64,000 nt of DNA from Leptothrix sp. (in: b-proteobacteria) (GTDB lineage: Bacteria > Pseudomonadota > Gammaproteobacteria > Burkholderiales > Burkholderiaceae_C), in contig PNKV01000005.1 in NCBI GenBank assembly GCA_013822685.1, forward strand, positions 1 through 64,000, written 5' to 3'. Positions 7,830-16,002 of this stretch are shown here, piece by piece. The notes beneath the pieces were generated by a model. That model had not been told where the DNA came from, did not search any database, and was given only the letters and a program-made list of their open reading frames with translations. How positions within the stretch are numbered: position 1 is the stretch's first letter; the number at the start of each line of letters is the position of its first letter. A program made the translations under genes and the position numbers.

Positions 7830-8748
7830 ACGCAAGGTGGTGCTGGTCACGAGGCGGACCAGGTTGGAAGATCTGGTCTCTCGTTACCACACCCTGGCTC
7901 AGGCGCGGTTCTATATCGAGCACTTGGGGGCGGACTTGTCCGACTACCTGCGAGAGAACGAAGCATACGCAAGGAGCCTGCGCGTAACGGTTGAGGTGTT
8001 GCAAGCCTGGGGGCGGTATCAGATCATTGACCGTGGCTACTTGCCCAACTTTGTCTTTGCGCCTGACGATATCGTTGTGGCCCTGGGGCAGGATGGGTTG
8101 GTGGCCAACACCATGAAGTATCTGGAGGGGCAGCCGTTGATCGGTTTGAACCCGGAACCTCAGCGGTGGGACGGTGTGTTGTTGCCTTTCGATCCTGAAC
8201 AACTTCGCGGCTTGTTGCCAACAGTCGCGCAGGATCGCAGGCCGACCAAGCAGATCACCATGGCGGAGGTTGTCTTGTCTGATGGGCAGCGCCTCAGGGC
8301 CGTCAACGACTTTTTCATCGGGCCGCGTACACATACTTCCGCGCTGTATGAGATCGAGCAGGGCAAGACGAAGGAGTTTCAGTCCTCGTCTGGCTTGATC
8401 GTCTCGACAGGTCTGGGGTCAACAGCATGGATGAAGAGTGTCATGACAGGCTCTATGGCTTTGGCGCAAGCCAGTGGCATGGTGAGCGGGAAAAGCGGCT
8501 ACAAGCCCTTGGCGTGGGACGCCGACAAGCTGAGCTTTGCGGTGCGAGAGCCTTTCCCAAGTCGATCATCGCAGGCGACTTTGGTCTATGGCGATGTCGC
8601 ACCAGGTCGATCGTTGAAGGTGCGATCGAGAATGCCTGAGAACGGCGTCATCTTCTCGGATGGAATCGAGGCCGACTTTCTGGCGTTTACCGCTGGCATC
8701 GAGGCGACGGTCAACGTCTCGGCAAACAAGGGGCAGTTGATCATGTGA
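7813..8748 (+). CDS. NAD kinase-like protein
   Basis: A 311-aa protein of the NAD/diacylglycerol kinase superfamily, likely phosphorylating NAD(H) or a related nucleotide. GTG at 7813 is chosen because AGGGAG lies 8 bases before it; this start overlaps the SPFH gene by 17 bases. A GTG at 7792 is possible. Seen: IVVALGQDGLVANT at about 87-100, where the catalytic GGDG motif is GQDG with the Asp kept; LIGLNPEPQRWDG; AVNDFFIGPRTHTSALYEI corresponding to the family NE/D substrate motif; and SSGLIVSTGLGSTAWM for the glycine-rich lid. It is not the housekeeping NadK, which has strict GGDG. Being coupled to an SPFH gene and followed by kptA is unusual and suggests a dedicated role in this module. 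Confidence 0.8.
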   Translation: MVAPTERKVVLVTRRTRLEDLVSRYHTLAQARFYIEHLGADLSDYLRENEAYARSLRVTVEVLQAWGRYQIIDRGYLPNFVFAPDDIVVALGQDGLVANTMKYLEGQPLIGLNPEPQRWDGVLLPFDPEQLRGLLPTVAQDRRPTKQITMAEVVLSDGQRLRAVNDFFIGPRTHTSALYEIEQGKTKEFQSSSGLIVSTGLGSTAWMKSVMTGSMALAQASGMVSGKSGYKPLAWDADKLSFAVREPFPSRSSQATLVYGDVAPGRSLKVRSRMPENGVIFSDGIEADFLAFTAGIEATVNVSANKGQLIM

Positions 8749-8791
8749 TCGGCGGCCGAATCAATAAGAAGAGAAATAGAAGGAATAGAAA

Positions 8792-9349
8792 ATGGGAACG
8801 AATAACAAAGTGGTGTCCACCAGCAAGCTGTTGAGCTTGATCCTTCGGCATGAGCCGCAGCTCGTTGGGCTCACCTTGGGCGATGGCGGATGGGTGCGGG
8901 TCGATGAATTGCTTGCCCGTTGCGAGCAAGCCAACAAGCCCATCTCGCTTGAACTGCTCAAGGAGGTGGTGGAGACCAGCGACAAAAAGCGATTTGCTTT
9001 GAGCGACGATGGTTTGTTCATCCGAGCCAATCAGGGGCATTCTGTCGAGATCGATTTGGGCCTTAGCCCGACGACGCCACCACAGAAGCTGTATCACGGT
9101 ACGGCGTCTCGCTTTCTGGATGCCATCTGGGTGAAGGGTTTGCAGAGGCAAGCCCGACACCACGTGCATCTGACCGCGAGCTTGGATGTGGCCCTCTCAG
9201 TGGGGCAAAGGCATGGTCAACCAGTGATTCTGGAGGTTGACTCATTGCAGATGCATCTGGACGGGCAGCAGTTCTTCCAGTCAGACAATGGCGTTTGGCT
9301 GGTTGAGACTGTGGGCACGCAATACATGCGCCTGATGCGCCAGGAATAG
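8792..9349 (+). CDS. kptA: RNA 2'-phosphotransferase, Tpt1/KptA family
   Basis: A 185-aa Tpt1/KptA protein. This family transfers an RNA 2'-phosphate to NAD+, releasing nicotinamide and ADP-ribose 1'',2''-cyclic phosphate; some members ADP-ribosylate RNA or DNA ends. Seen: winged-helix N-terminal lobe (VSTSKLLSLILRH with R19-H20, then GGWVRVDELL), KRFAL...FIRANQGHS (R67, R78), the NAD-binding lobe LYHGTA (100-105), RHHVHLT (122-128), and R140 in GQRHGQPVILEVD. The expected Arg-His-Arg-Arg set is present, so activity is likely. It is the third gene of the rightward operon. Bacteria usually lack tRNA splicing, so its substrate here is open. It consumes NAD and makes products that the flanking genes could recycle. 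Confidence 0.95.
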   Translation: MGTNNKVVSTSKLLSLILRHEPQLVGLTLGDGGWVRVDELLARCEQANKPISLELLKEVVETSDKKRFALSDDGLFIRANQGHSVEIDLGLSPTTPPQKLYHGTASRFLDAIWVKGLQRQARHHVHLTASLDVALSVGQRHGQPVILEVDSLQMHLDGQQFFQSDNGVWLVETVGTQYMRLMRQE

Positions 9350-9362
9350 GCGGGAGCCAGCT

Positions 9363-9722
9363 ATGACAAAGACAATCACGCTTTATCGACCAACAGGGCC
9401 GCAAGAACTGGCCTTGGTTGCTGCCAGCGACTTCAAGCGTTGGCCGCCGAGGTTGCCCGAGCAACCCATCTTCTATCCGGTGACCAATGAGCAGTACGCC
9501 ATTGAGATTGCACGCGACTGGAATGTGCCCGCCAGCGGTGCCGGATTTGTGACGCGCTTTGAAGTCGATGCGGATTTCATGAGTCGCTATCCCATACAGC
9601 AGGTCGGTGCCTCGCGTCACACGGAGTGGTGGGTGCCTGCCGAAGAACTCGAAACATTGAATGATCACATCGTAGGTGTGATCGAAGTTATCCATCAATT
9701 TAGAAATGAATCTACCAACTGA
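9363..9722 (+). CDS. Small ART-like protein (database name: ADP-ribosylation/crystallin J1)
   Basis: A 119-aa protein of a compact family usually named ADP-ribosylation/crystallin J1. Seen: TLYRPTGPQELALVAASDFKRWPPRLPEQPIFYPVTNEQYAIEIARDWN (in pieces) and FVTRFEVDADFMSRYPIQQVG.. followed by EWWVPAEELETLNDHIVGVIEVI. An aromatic YRPTG strand, a central Tyr-containing helix and a late acidic EWW.PAEEL strand would fit a minimal ADP-ribosyltransferase-like fold, but this is my inference. It lies 13 bases after kptA and overlaps the DUF4291 gene by 17 bases, so it is in the same operon. Biochemical role unknown. Confidence 0.65.
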   Translation: MTKTITLYRPTGPQELALVAASDFKRWPPRLPEQPIFYPVTNEQYAIEIARDWNVPASGAGFVTRFEVDADFMSRYPIQQVGASRHTEWWVPAEELETLNDHIVGVIEVIHQFRNESTN

Positions 9723-10344
9723 ACTGTATTCAAGCCAATGTGCTCGCTGGCCAAGCGAAGGCGAGCACATCCTGGCCCACCATGATGACGAAACCATCGT
9801 CGTTTATCAGGCTTATCGGCCTTCGATCGGCAACTACGCCATAGAGTATGGCCGCTTTGGCGGGTCCGATTTCAGCCTTCAGCGCATGAGTTGGATCAAG
9901 CCCAACTTCCTGTGGATGATGTACCGGTCTGGATGGGGCGCGAAGGAAGGCCAGGAAGTGATCCTGGGCTTGCGAATTCGCCGCGCCTTCTTCGATAACA
10001 TCCTTGCGCAGGCAGTGGCGTCAACTTACCAACCTGATCGCCACGCGAGCCGAGACGCATGGAAGGTGGCGGTCGATGCCTCAGATGTAAGATTGCAATG
10101 GGATCCAGATCACGATCCGCAAGGTGCAAAGCTCCCTCGACGAGCCGTTCAGTTGGGTCTGCGGGGGCATGCCCTGGAGGCCTTTGCAGGCAGTGAACTG
10201 TTAGAGGTCATCGACATGACGCCTTTTGTGTCGGAGCAAAGGCCATTTGCTTTGGCCGGTGATGCAAGGTTGCGTACACCCACAGAGGGCATCTACTTGC
10301 CTGATCAGCCTTCGCGGTTATTGGTTGTCAACCCCAAGAAGTGA
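9706..10344 (+). CDS. DUF4291 domain protein
   Basis: A 212-aa protein matching the DUF4291 pattern: DETIVVYQAYRPSIGNYAIEYGRFGG, then RMSWIKPNFLWMMYRSGWGAKEGQEVILGLRIRR (quoted in part), and QLGLRGHALEAFAG near the C-terminus. DUF4291 has no established activity. Its habitual company with NAD-using genes has led to suggestions of an ADP-ribosyltransferase-like or NAD-related enzyme, which I treat as a hypothesis. It is the last gene of the rightward operon. Its 3' end overlaps the 3' end of the nadM-Nudix gene by 40 bases on the opposite strand, so each transcript is antisense to the other's tail. Confidence 0.85.
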   Translation: MNLPTELYSSQCARWPSEGEHILAHHDDETIVVYQAYRPSIGNYAIEYGRFGGSDFSLQRMSWIKPNFLWMMYRSGWGAKEGQEVILGLRIRRAFFDNILAQAVASTYQPDRHASRDAWKVAVDASDVRLQWDPDHDPQGAKLPRRAVQLGLRGHALEAFAGSELLEVIDMTPFVSEQRPFALAGDARLRTPTEGIYLPDQPSRLLVVNPKK

Positions 10345-11381
10345 TCCAGCATATGGAAGTGGTCATCGTGGAACTGATCCTCGATTTCACTGATTTGTTC
10401 GATCGCGAACCATTGCGCTGACTGCGCATCATCGTCCGCTTCGATCTCCGGCAATGAGCGTTCACCCAAGTCGAAATAGAACGCATGTGTGATCGTCCTG
10501 CCCCGCTGACTTCGATCCGGGTGATCAAACACGGCTGAGGCTTTGAGTGCCGCACGCATGGTGGACTCCAACAGGCTCAGGCGAGTTTCTTCACGCAATT
10601 CGCGAACAGCAGACTGGTAGGCAGTTTCTCGTTGTTCAATGAAGCCGCCTGGCACGGCGTAGAGTCCTACACCGGGTGGCTGTCCTCGCTTGATCAGCAA
10701 GATCTTGCCTGCACATTGCACAACCGTGTCTACAGTCACGAACACGGGTGGATAGGGCGCACTGGACCACGCTTCTTTGTAGCGGCGCAGGGCCAACCAT
10801 TCCTTGTGGAGCGAGTCAAAGAATGGCAGGGCCACCCATGCACGCAGAAAATCCAATGTTGTCTGTGGTGCGACCGAGGACAGCGCAGAAAGGGTGGCGT
10901 CAAGGCCATGGCCTGCGCTGCCAAACAAGGCATCGCGAATGTGCGCTGCATCTACGGGGCTGGCGCGTTCAACCGAGCACAACTCCCAGCCTTCAAACCG
11001 GCGCAGATAGTCGCTGGTCGCATCTTTGAAGTGGCCGACCAGGGCGATGCTCGGCTGCGACGTCGAGACCCGCTCGGTCACCAACTGCTCGACGCCTTGT
11101 CGAACGGCGTGAACCCAACGTACATCGTCATAGTAGTCATGCACAGGCAGAAAGCTGATCCGGGATCGCTCGGCATCTGTCAGCGCCAGTTTGATCATCT
11201 CGCATCGTTCTGGCCATGTGAACGGGTTCTTGGGTGTCCGGGCCTGGTTAGCCGATCCGATCACCACGACCACGTGCTCTGCCTTGTTCAGTGCTTGCTT
11301 CAGCAGGGCCAAGTGCCCGTTATGAAATGGCTGAAAGCGCCCGATGTAGACGGCAAGGTCCTTCCTGATTTCGGTATTCAT
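10305..11381 (-). CDS. nadM: Bifunctional NMN adenylyltransferase / Nudix hydrolase (NadM-Nudix)
   Basis: A 358-aa fusion. The N-terminal nucleotidyltransferase (about 1-180) has the GRFQPFHNGH motif at 14-23 and makes NAD(+) from NMN and ATP (possibly also NaAD from NaMN). The C-terminal Nudix domain (about 205-345) has a complete Nudix box at 245-266 (GGFIEQRE...RELREET) and in known fusions hydrolyses ADP-ribose to AMP and ribose 5-phosphate. One protein thus joins NAD synthesis to removal of ADP-ribose, the product released by the nearby erasers. It starts 18 bases after nadE and is the last gene of the leftward salvage operon. Its 3' end overlaps the DUF4291 gene. Confidence 0.95.
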   Translation of the reverse strand: MNTEIRKDLAVYIGRFQPFHNGHLALLKQALNKAEHVVVVIGSANQARTPKNPFTWPERCEMIKLALTDAERSRISFLPVHDYYDDVRWVHAVRQGVEQLVTERVSTSQPSIALVGHFKDATSDYLRRFEGWELCSVERASPVDAAHIRDALFGSAGHGLDATLSALSSVAPQTTLDFLRAWVALPFFDSLHKEWLALRRYKEAWSSAPYPPVFVTVDTVVQCAGKILLIKRGQPPGVGLYAVPGGFIEQRETAYQSAVRELREETRLSLLESTMRAALKASAVFDHPDRSQRGRTITHAFYFDLGERSLPEIEADDDAQSAQWFAIEQISEIEDQFHDDHFHMLDHFLGLTTNNREG

Positions 11382-11399
11382 GTGCTGGCCTGGTTGAGG

Positions 11400-13103
11400 T
11401 CAATAGTGCTTGGCTGCGATGGGCATCTGTCTGCCCGATCCAAATGCGCGCGAACGTACCCGGATGATGGGTGGTGCCTGCCTTCGCTTGTATTCGTTGC
11501 GTGCCACCATTTGGCGAATGCGATCGATTAAGGCCAGGCCCTCCTGCCGGGTGCGCAGTTCTTCCACAAACTGCCGGGCGCGCTCGTACTCCGCTTTGGC
11601 CAGCCGCTCGCCTTCCACAACGAATCGCAGGATTTCGTCGAGCACTGGATACGGCGGCAGGCTGTCAGTGTCCTTCTGATCGGGGGCCAGTTCGGCTGAA
11701 GGCTCCTTGTCGATGATTGCCAAAGGAATCAACTCCCGGCCAGCGGCTTCATTGACGTACCTCGACAGCGCGAAGACTTCGGTCTTGTACAGATCACCAA
11801 TTAGGCCGAGGCCACCATTGGTGTCGCCATACAAGGTGCAGTATCCGACCGAGATCTCGGACTTGTTGCCGGTGGTCAGCAGCAGGTGGCCAAAGCTGTT
11901 GGAGTGCTCCATCAGCACCGTACCGCGTATGCGGGCCTGCAGGTTCTCCAGGGCCAGGCCTTTCAATGGCTGACCATAGGTGACCTCAAACTGCTGGGCA
12001 TAGGCTGCAACGGTATCGGCAATCGGGTGTGTGTACAGCTGGATGCCCAGGTTCTGGCACAAAGTGACCGAATCGTCCACCGATCCGGCAGATGAATAGC
12101 GCGATGGCATGGTCACGGCGGCCACGTTGTCCGCCCCCAAGGCTTCAACGGCCAGGGCCAGTGTCAGCGCACTGTCAATGCCGCCGGATGACCCAACGAC
12201 AGCCTGTTTGAAGCCGCAGCGACGTGCGTAGTCACGCAGGCCCAGCAGAATCTGCGCCTTGTAGAACGCCATGGTGCTCAGGCCCTCGGCACTCACCCGA
12301 GGAGGTTGTTCACCCTGAGCCGTCAGGAAACGGCCATGCTCGAACCTGAGGGTGGTCACGTCTTCGGTAAAGCGCTGGGCTTCATACACGATGCCACCTT
12401 GAGGCTCCACGGCAAACGAGGCGCCATCGAACACGATCTGATCCTGGCCGCCAACCTGGTTGACGTAGAGCAAGGGTAGGCCGTGACGCTTGCTGGCTTC
12501 GGCAAAGACCTTGTGCCGCAGCTCGCGCTTGCCAACGTCAGAGGGGCTGGCGTTGATGGAGACGACCAGATCCGGGGCTGCATCGCGCATGCGCTGGAAG
12601 GGGTTGACCTCGTAGTCCTGGCCACTGTCGTTCCAGCCGTCTTCGCAGACCATGAAGCCGATGCGAGCTTCACCAACCCTCAGCACAGGCGCCACATCCG
12701 GCCCCGGTTCGAAGTGACGCCGCTCGTCGAAGATGTTGTAGGTGGGGAGCAGTTGCTTGGCGTAGCTCAGCACCACCTCGCCCCCTTTGAGCACCAACAG
12801 CGCATTGCTCAGGCGCTTGCCCGGGCCTTCATGGGCAAGCGGTACCCCGACCACCCATGCAAGTTGCCGCAACTGGCGTGAGGCTTGGCGCAGTGACTCC
12901 AGTCCGGCTGAGGTTCTTTGCAGGAAGGCGGGGTCATCCAGCAAGTCGCCAGGGTAGTAGCCAGTCAAAGCCAGTTCAGAGAACACCACCATCTCCGAAC
13001 CATCAGCCCAGGCCTGCTGTGCAGCGCTGACCATCTTGGCCACATTGCCATCGATGTCGCCCACGGTGTAGTTCAATTGGGCCACGGTGAACTTGATCAT
13101 CAT
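11400..13103 (-). CDS. nadE: Glutamine-dependent NAD+ synthase
   Basis: A 567-aa two-domain enzyme. The N-terminal carbon-nitrogen hydrolase domain (1 to about 265) has the Glu-Lys-Cys triad at E43 ([11 protein letters not shown]), K116 ([10 protein letters not shown]) and C153 (MVCEDGW) and supplies ammonia from glutamine. The C-terminal synthetase domain (about 280-567) has the ATP-pyrophosphatase loop SSGGIDS at 305-311 and converts NaAD to NAD+. The start ATG overlaps the pncB stop codon (ATGA). It completes the nicotinate-dependent branch of salvage in this operon. Chromosomes usually already carry nadE, so this island copy probably raises NAD supply under NrtR control. Confidence 0.97.
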   Translation of the reverse strand: MMIKFTVAQLNYTVGDIDGNVAKMVSAAQQAWADGSEMVVFSELALTGYYPGDLLDDPAFLQRTSAGLESLRQASRQLRQLAWVVGVPLAHEGPGKRLSNALLVLKGGEVVLSYAKQLLPTYNIFDERRHFEPGPDVAPVLRVGEARIGFMVCEDGWNDSGQDYEVNPFQRMRDAAPDLVVSINASPSDVGKRELRHKVFAEASKRHGLPLLYVNQVGGQDQIVFDGASFAVEPQGGIVYEAQRFTEDVTTLRFEHGRFLTAQGEQPPRVSAEGLSTMAFYKAQILLGLRDYARRCGFKQAVVGSSGGIDSALTLALAVEALGADNVAAVTMPSRYSSAGSVDDSVTLCQNLGIQLYTHPIADTVAAYAQQFEVTYGQPLKGLALENLQARIRGTVLMEHSNSFGHLLLTTGNKSEISVGYCTLYGDTNGGLGLIGDLYKTEVFALSRYVNEAAGRELIPLAIIDKEPSAELAPDQKDTDSLPPYPVLDEILRFVVEGERLAKAEYERARQFVEELRTRQEGLALIDRIRQMVARNEYKRRQAPPIIRVRSRAFGSGRQMPIAAKHY

Positions 13104-14290
13104 GCGCTCCTGACCTTGAACACCTGGCGCAAGTAGGCCAGGAAGGTTTCGTCATGGCACAAGGTCTTGCCGGGCGTGTCAGACAGCTTGGCAACGGGTT
13201 GGCCATTGGCCTTGGTGATCTTCATCACGATGTTGAGCGGCTTGATGCCCGCGTCGTTGCTCAGATTGGTGCCGATGCCAAAACCCAGTTGTGTGCGGTC
13301 AGCGAAGTGTCTGTAGAGCGACAGTGCAGTGGGTACATCCAGACCATCGGAGAACACCAGGCGTTTGGTGCGCGGATCAATGCGCAACCTGGCGTAGTGC
13401 GCCAGTGCCTTTTCTCCCCACTCGACAGGATCCCCTGAGTCGTGGCGCAGCCCATCGAACAGCTTGGCAAAGTAAAGGTCGAAATCTGCCAGGAAAGCGT
13501 CCATGCCCACCACGTCGGTCAAGGCCGTACCCAGATCGCCACGGTATTCCTGCACCCAGTCCTCCAGCGCGGCTTTCTGGAAGTCACGCAGGCGCACGCC
13601 CAGGGCCTGATAGGTCTGGAGGTACTCGTGCGCCATGGTGCCGATGGGAACCAGCCCCAGGTCTTTGGCCAGCAGCACATTGGAGGTGCCTTTGAAGAAC
13701 TGCGGCAGCTGGGCCTTCAAGGCCGTGACCACTTCGCGCTGCCACGCGCCGCTGAAACGCCTGCGCACGCCAAAGTCGAAGAACTCGAACGGGTGGGCAC
13801 GGGGCGCTTCCTGCTCAAAGGCTTGCAGCAGTTCGATCTTGCCTGCCAGGCGCTTGCGCCCTTCGATCAAGGCGGGCTCGGCCTCGAAGCGGCGGAAGTA
13901 CAACTCGTTGATGATGGCCAGCACGTAGATCTCGAAGCCCATGACATGGACCTGCGGGCCGCGTGCGATGACTTCCAGTGTAGGGCCCATGGCCTTCACC
14001 TCGATGAAATCGCGCTGGAAGCGGAAGATGCGCAGGAAGTCCACAAAATCCGACTTGATGAAGCGCAGGCTGCTGAGGTAGGCCAGCTCATCGGGCTGGA
14101 AGCTCAGGGCGCACAGTTTGTCCAGCGCCAGGCTGACCTCACTGGCGAGGTCGGACAAAGGGTAGGCGCTGTCGTTGCGGCAGACGAAGGTGTACTCGGC
14201 CTGGGTCTCAGGGTGCCGATGCAGCATGGTCTGCCACATGGTGAACTTGTACAGATCGGTCTCTAACAGACTGGTGATGATGGCTTGCAT
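13100..14290 (-). CDS. pncB: Nicotinate phosphoribosyltransferase
   Basis: A 396-aa enzyme that makes NaMN from nicotinate and PRPP with ATP. Seen: [17 protein letters not shown] near the N-terminus, the [14 protein letters not shown] segment that contains the histidine phosphorylated in Pnc[26 protein letters not shown] and [13 protein letters not shown] at 14290 follows GAGAGA with good spacing; a TTG at 14311 would overlap the previous stop but leads to a poorer N-terminus. It is the second gene of the salvage operon, 17 bases after the nicotinamidase-like gene and overlapping nadE by four bases. Confidence 0.96.
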   Translation of the reverse strand: MQAIITSLLETDLYKFTMWQTMLHRHPETQAEYTFVCRNDSAYPLSDLASEVSLALDKLCALSFQPDELAYLSSLRFIKSDFVDFLRIFRFQRDFIEVKAMGPTLEVIARGPQVHVMGFEIYVLAIINELYFRRFEAEPALIEGRKRLAGKIELLQAFEQEAPRAHPFEFFDFGVRRRFSGAWQREVVTALKAQLPQFFKGTSNVLLAKDLGLVPIGTMAHEYLQTYQALGVRLRDFQKAALEDWVQEYRGDLGTALTDVVGMDAFLADFDLYFAKLFDGLRHDSGDPVEWGEKALAHYARLRIDPRTKRLVFSDGLDVPTALSLYRHFADRTQLGFGIGTNLSNDAGIKPLNIVMKITKANGQPVAKLSDTPGKTLCHDETFLAYLRQVFKVRSA

Positions 14291-14307
14291 GGCAGTCTCT
14301 CTCGGTA

Positions 14308-15171
14308 TCAAACGTTGGTCTGGAGCAGGGGCAGGACATCGGCACTGGTTGCCAGTTGCACGCCACGGCTGCGCATGTCGGCCAGGAAGGCTTCGGCCTG
14401 GGCCTCGAAGCCACCGACCGGGCTCATGCAGTCCGTCAGCAGGATGACCCGATCGAGCCGCCCGCTTGGCAGGTTGTCGACAATGTGCTCGGTGGTGGCC
14501 TTGACGCAGTGGCTGCTGGCTTCGCCGCCGATCAGGAGCACGTCTGCGCGGTCCAGCTCGGCGATCAGGGCCTGGTTGAGCTGGGTGTCAGGGTCTGCCG
14601 CATCGGGCACCTCTGCTTGCATGGCGCTGTAGTGCTCGGTCCAGGGGTTGGCGCCTTTGTAGACTTGCTTGACGGTGCGCAGGCGCTTTTCCTCCCAGGC
14701 GTTGCAGGCCGATTGCACATCCGCATGCACATTGTTGCCCCAGGTGCCGATCTCGCAGTGGATGGGCCAGACCATCAGGGTGTAGCGGCCTCGGGCCTCC
14801 AGCTCATCCAGATAGGCCAGAACGCGGGGCAGGGCGGTGGCGTCTTTCGGCACGTACTGGCCATCACGCACTTGCCGGGCTGAGATCGTGGTGAAGGGTT
14901 GCACGGGCGAGCCACCAGCCTGGGCCCAGAATGGCGGGTGCGCGATGTCAACCCTGTGGTGAGAGTCAAGCGTGACAATGATGTCGGCCAAGGCATCCTG
15001 GCCTGCGCGGATCAAGGCGGCCAGGCGCTGCATGTCGGCGTGCGCGCCCGAGACGGGCAGGGCGGGGGCCGCGCGCTGGCCGTTCAAAGGGTTGGCGGCT
15101 TGCCAGGCGTCTGGCAGATCGCAGAAATCGTTCTGCGGATCGATGATCAGAAGTTGGATGTTGCGTTTCAT
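14308..15171 (-). CDS. pncA: Nicotinamidase-like cysteine hydrolase
   Basis: A 287-aa isochorismatase-superfamily protein, expected to deamidate nicotinamide to nicotinate. Seen: [14 protein letters not shown] with the catalytic Asp near residue 10, [16 protein letters not shown] with metal-binding Asp/His residues, and the nucleophile region [19 protein letters not shown] with the Cys. It is longer than the usual nicotinamidase (about 210 aa) because of an extra loop between [11 protein letters not shown] and the Cys motif, so substrate specificity is not certain. ATG at 15171 is preceded by GGAGG. It is the first gene of the operon pncA-pncB-nadE-nadM, and the palindrome at 15214-15234 lies in its promoter region. 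Nicotinamide released by kptA and ART-like enzymes would be its substrate. Confidence 0.85.
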   Translation of the reverse strand: MKRNIQLLIIDPQNDFCDLPDAWQAANPLNGQRAAPALPVSGAHADMQRLAALIRAGQDALADIIVTLDSHHRVDIAHPPFWAQAGGSPVQPFTTISARQVRDGQYVPKDATALPRVLAYLDELEARGRYTLMVWPIHCEIGTWGNNVHADVQSACNAWEEKRLRTVKQVYKGANPWTEHYSAMQAEVPDAADPDTQLNQALIAELDRADVLLIGGEASSHCVKATTEHIVDNLPSGRLDRVILLTDCMSPVGGFEAQAEAFLADMRSRGVQLATSADVLPLLQTNV

Positions 15172-15213
15172 ATTGGGCCTCCGCTTTGAGTCAGTGAAGC
15201 CATTGTACATAAC

Positions 15214-15234
15214 TTAGATTAACAGTGAAACTAA
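15214..15234. promoter_or_regulatory. Candidate NrtR operator 1
   Basis: A 21-bp palindrome, TTAGATTAAC-A-GTGAAACTAA, with 8 of 10 base pairs symmetric (pattern TTAGnTTnAC-n-GTnAAnCTAA). It lies between the divergent pncA-like gene (start 15171) and nrtR (start 15307), where an NrtR-family regulator normally binds to control NAD genes and itself. A related palindrome lies in the macro/SPFH promoter region at 6701-6721. The binding assignment is inferred. Confidence 0.65.
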
Positions 15235-15306
15235 CAAAAGCACCTTCTCGCTTGTTAAGCTACTTTGTTGCCAAATTGAACGAACCCAAGCGCTCAGCAG
15301 ACACCC

Positions 15307-16002
15307 ATGGCCTCCAAACCCGTTGAACCAGACTACCCGCCCGTCATCTGCACCGTTGACGTGGTGCTGCTGACGCTCAAGGATCAAGCCTTGCATGTGG
15401 TTTTGCTCAAGCGACAGAACGAGCCTTTTGCCGGCATGCCTGCACTGCCTGGTGGCTACGTCCACAGCCAGGAGGACAAAACAGCATGGGATGCCGCCGC
15501 CAGGGTGTTGCGGGACAAGACGGGCATCATCAGCCCCTACCTGGAGCAACTGGCGACCTATTCGGGCGCCGACCGTGACCCCAGAGGATGGTCGGTTTCG
15601 ATCGTCTACTACGCCCTGATTCCCCTGGAGGTGCTGCCGCTTGACAACAAGGGCTTGCTGCTGGCGCCCGTGAACCGGCTGCCCAGGATGCCGTTTGACC
15701 ACAAGGGCATCGTTGATGTGGCGGTGTCGCGTGTCCGCTCGAAGAGCCAGTACTCGTCCTTGCCCATCTACCTGTGCGGTGAGCGGGTGACCTTGCCTCA
15801 GTTGCAAGCGGTCTATGAGGCTGTGCTGGGTGAGCCGATCAACAAGGTGAGCTTCCGGCGCAAGATTGACGAGCTGGGCATGCTGGAGCCCATTGAAGGC
15901 GAGCTTGAAACGGGTGCCGCGCACCGGCCTGCTCAGGTGTACCGTCTGCGCGCCGCATACAAGCGGGCGCTGTCGTTGGTGCAAAGAGGGATCAATTCTT
16001 GA
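15307..16002 (+). CDS. nrtR: NrtR-type Nudix-related regulator of NAD metabolism
   Basis: A 231-aa protein with an N-terminal Nudix-like domain (about 10-145) and a C-terminal winged helix (about 150-225: LPQLQAVYEAVLGEPINKVSFRRKIDELGMLEPI). The Nudix box is degenerate: GGYVHSQED...AARVLRDKTGI lacks the catalytic REUxEE glutamates, as in NrtR proteins that sense ADP-ribose rather than hydrolyse it. Known NrtRs repress NAD salvage operons and release DNA on binding ADP-ribose. It is divergent from pncA-pncB-nadE-nadM across a palindrome at 15214-15234. Its stop codon overlaps the start of the lipoprotein gene. In a module full of ADP-ribose-releasing enzymes, this sensor would switch on NAD regeneration and possibly the module itself. 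Confidence 0.92.
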   Translation: MASKPVEPDYPPVICTVDVVLLTLKDQALHVVLLKRQNEPFAGMPALPGGYVHSQEDKTAWDAAARVLRDKTGIISPYLEQLATYSGADRDPRGWSVSIVYYALIPLEVLPLDNKGLLLAPVNRLPRMPFDHKGIVDVAVSRVRSKSQYSSLPIYLCGERVTLPQLQAVYEAVLGEPINKVSFRRKIDELGMLEPIEGELETGAAHRPAQVYRLRAAYKRALSLVQRGINS

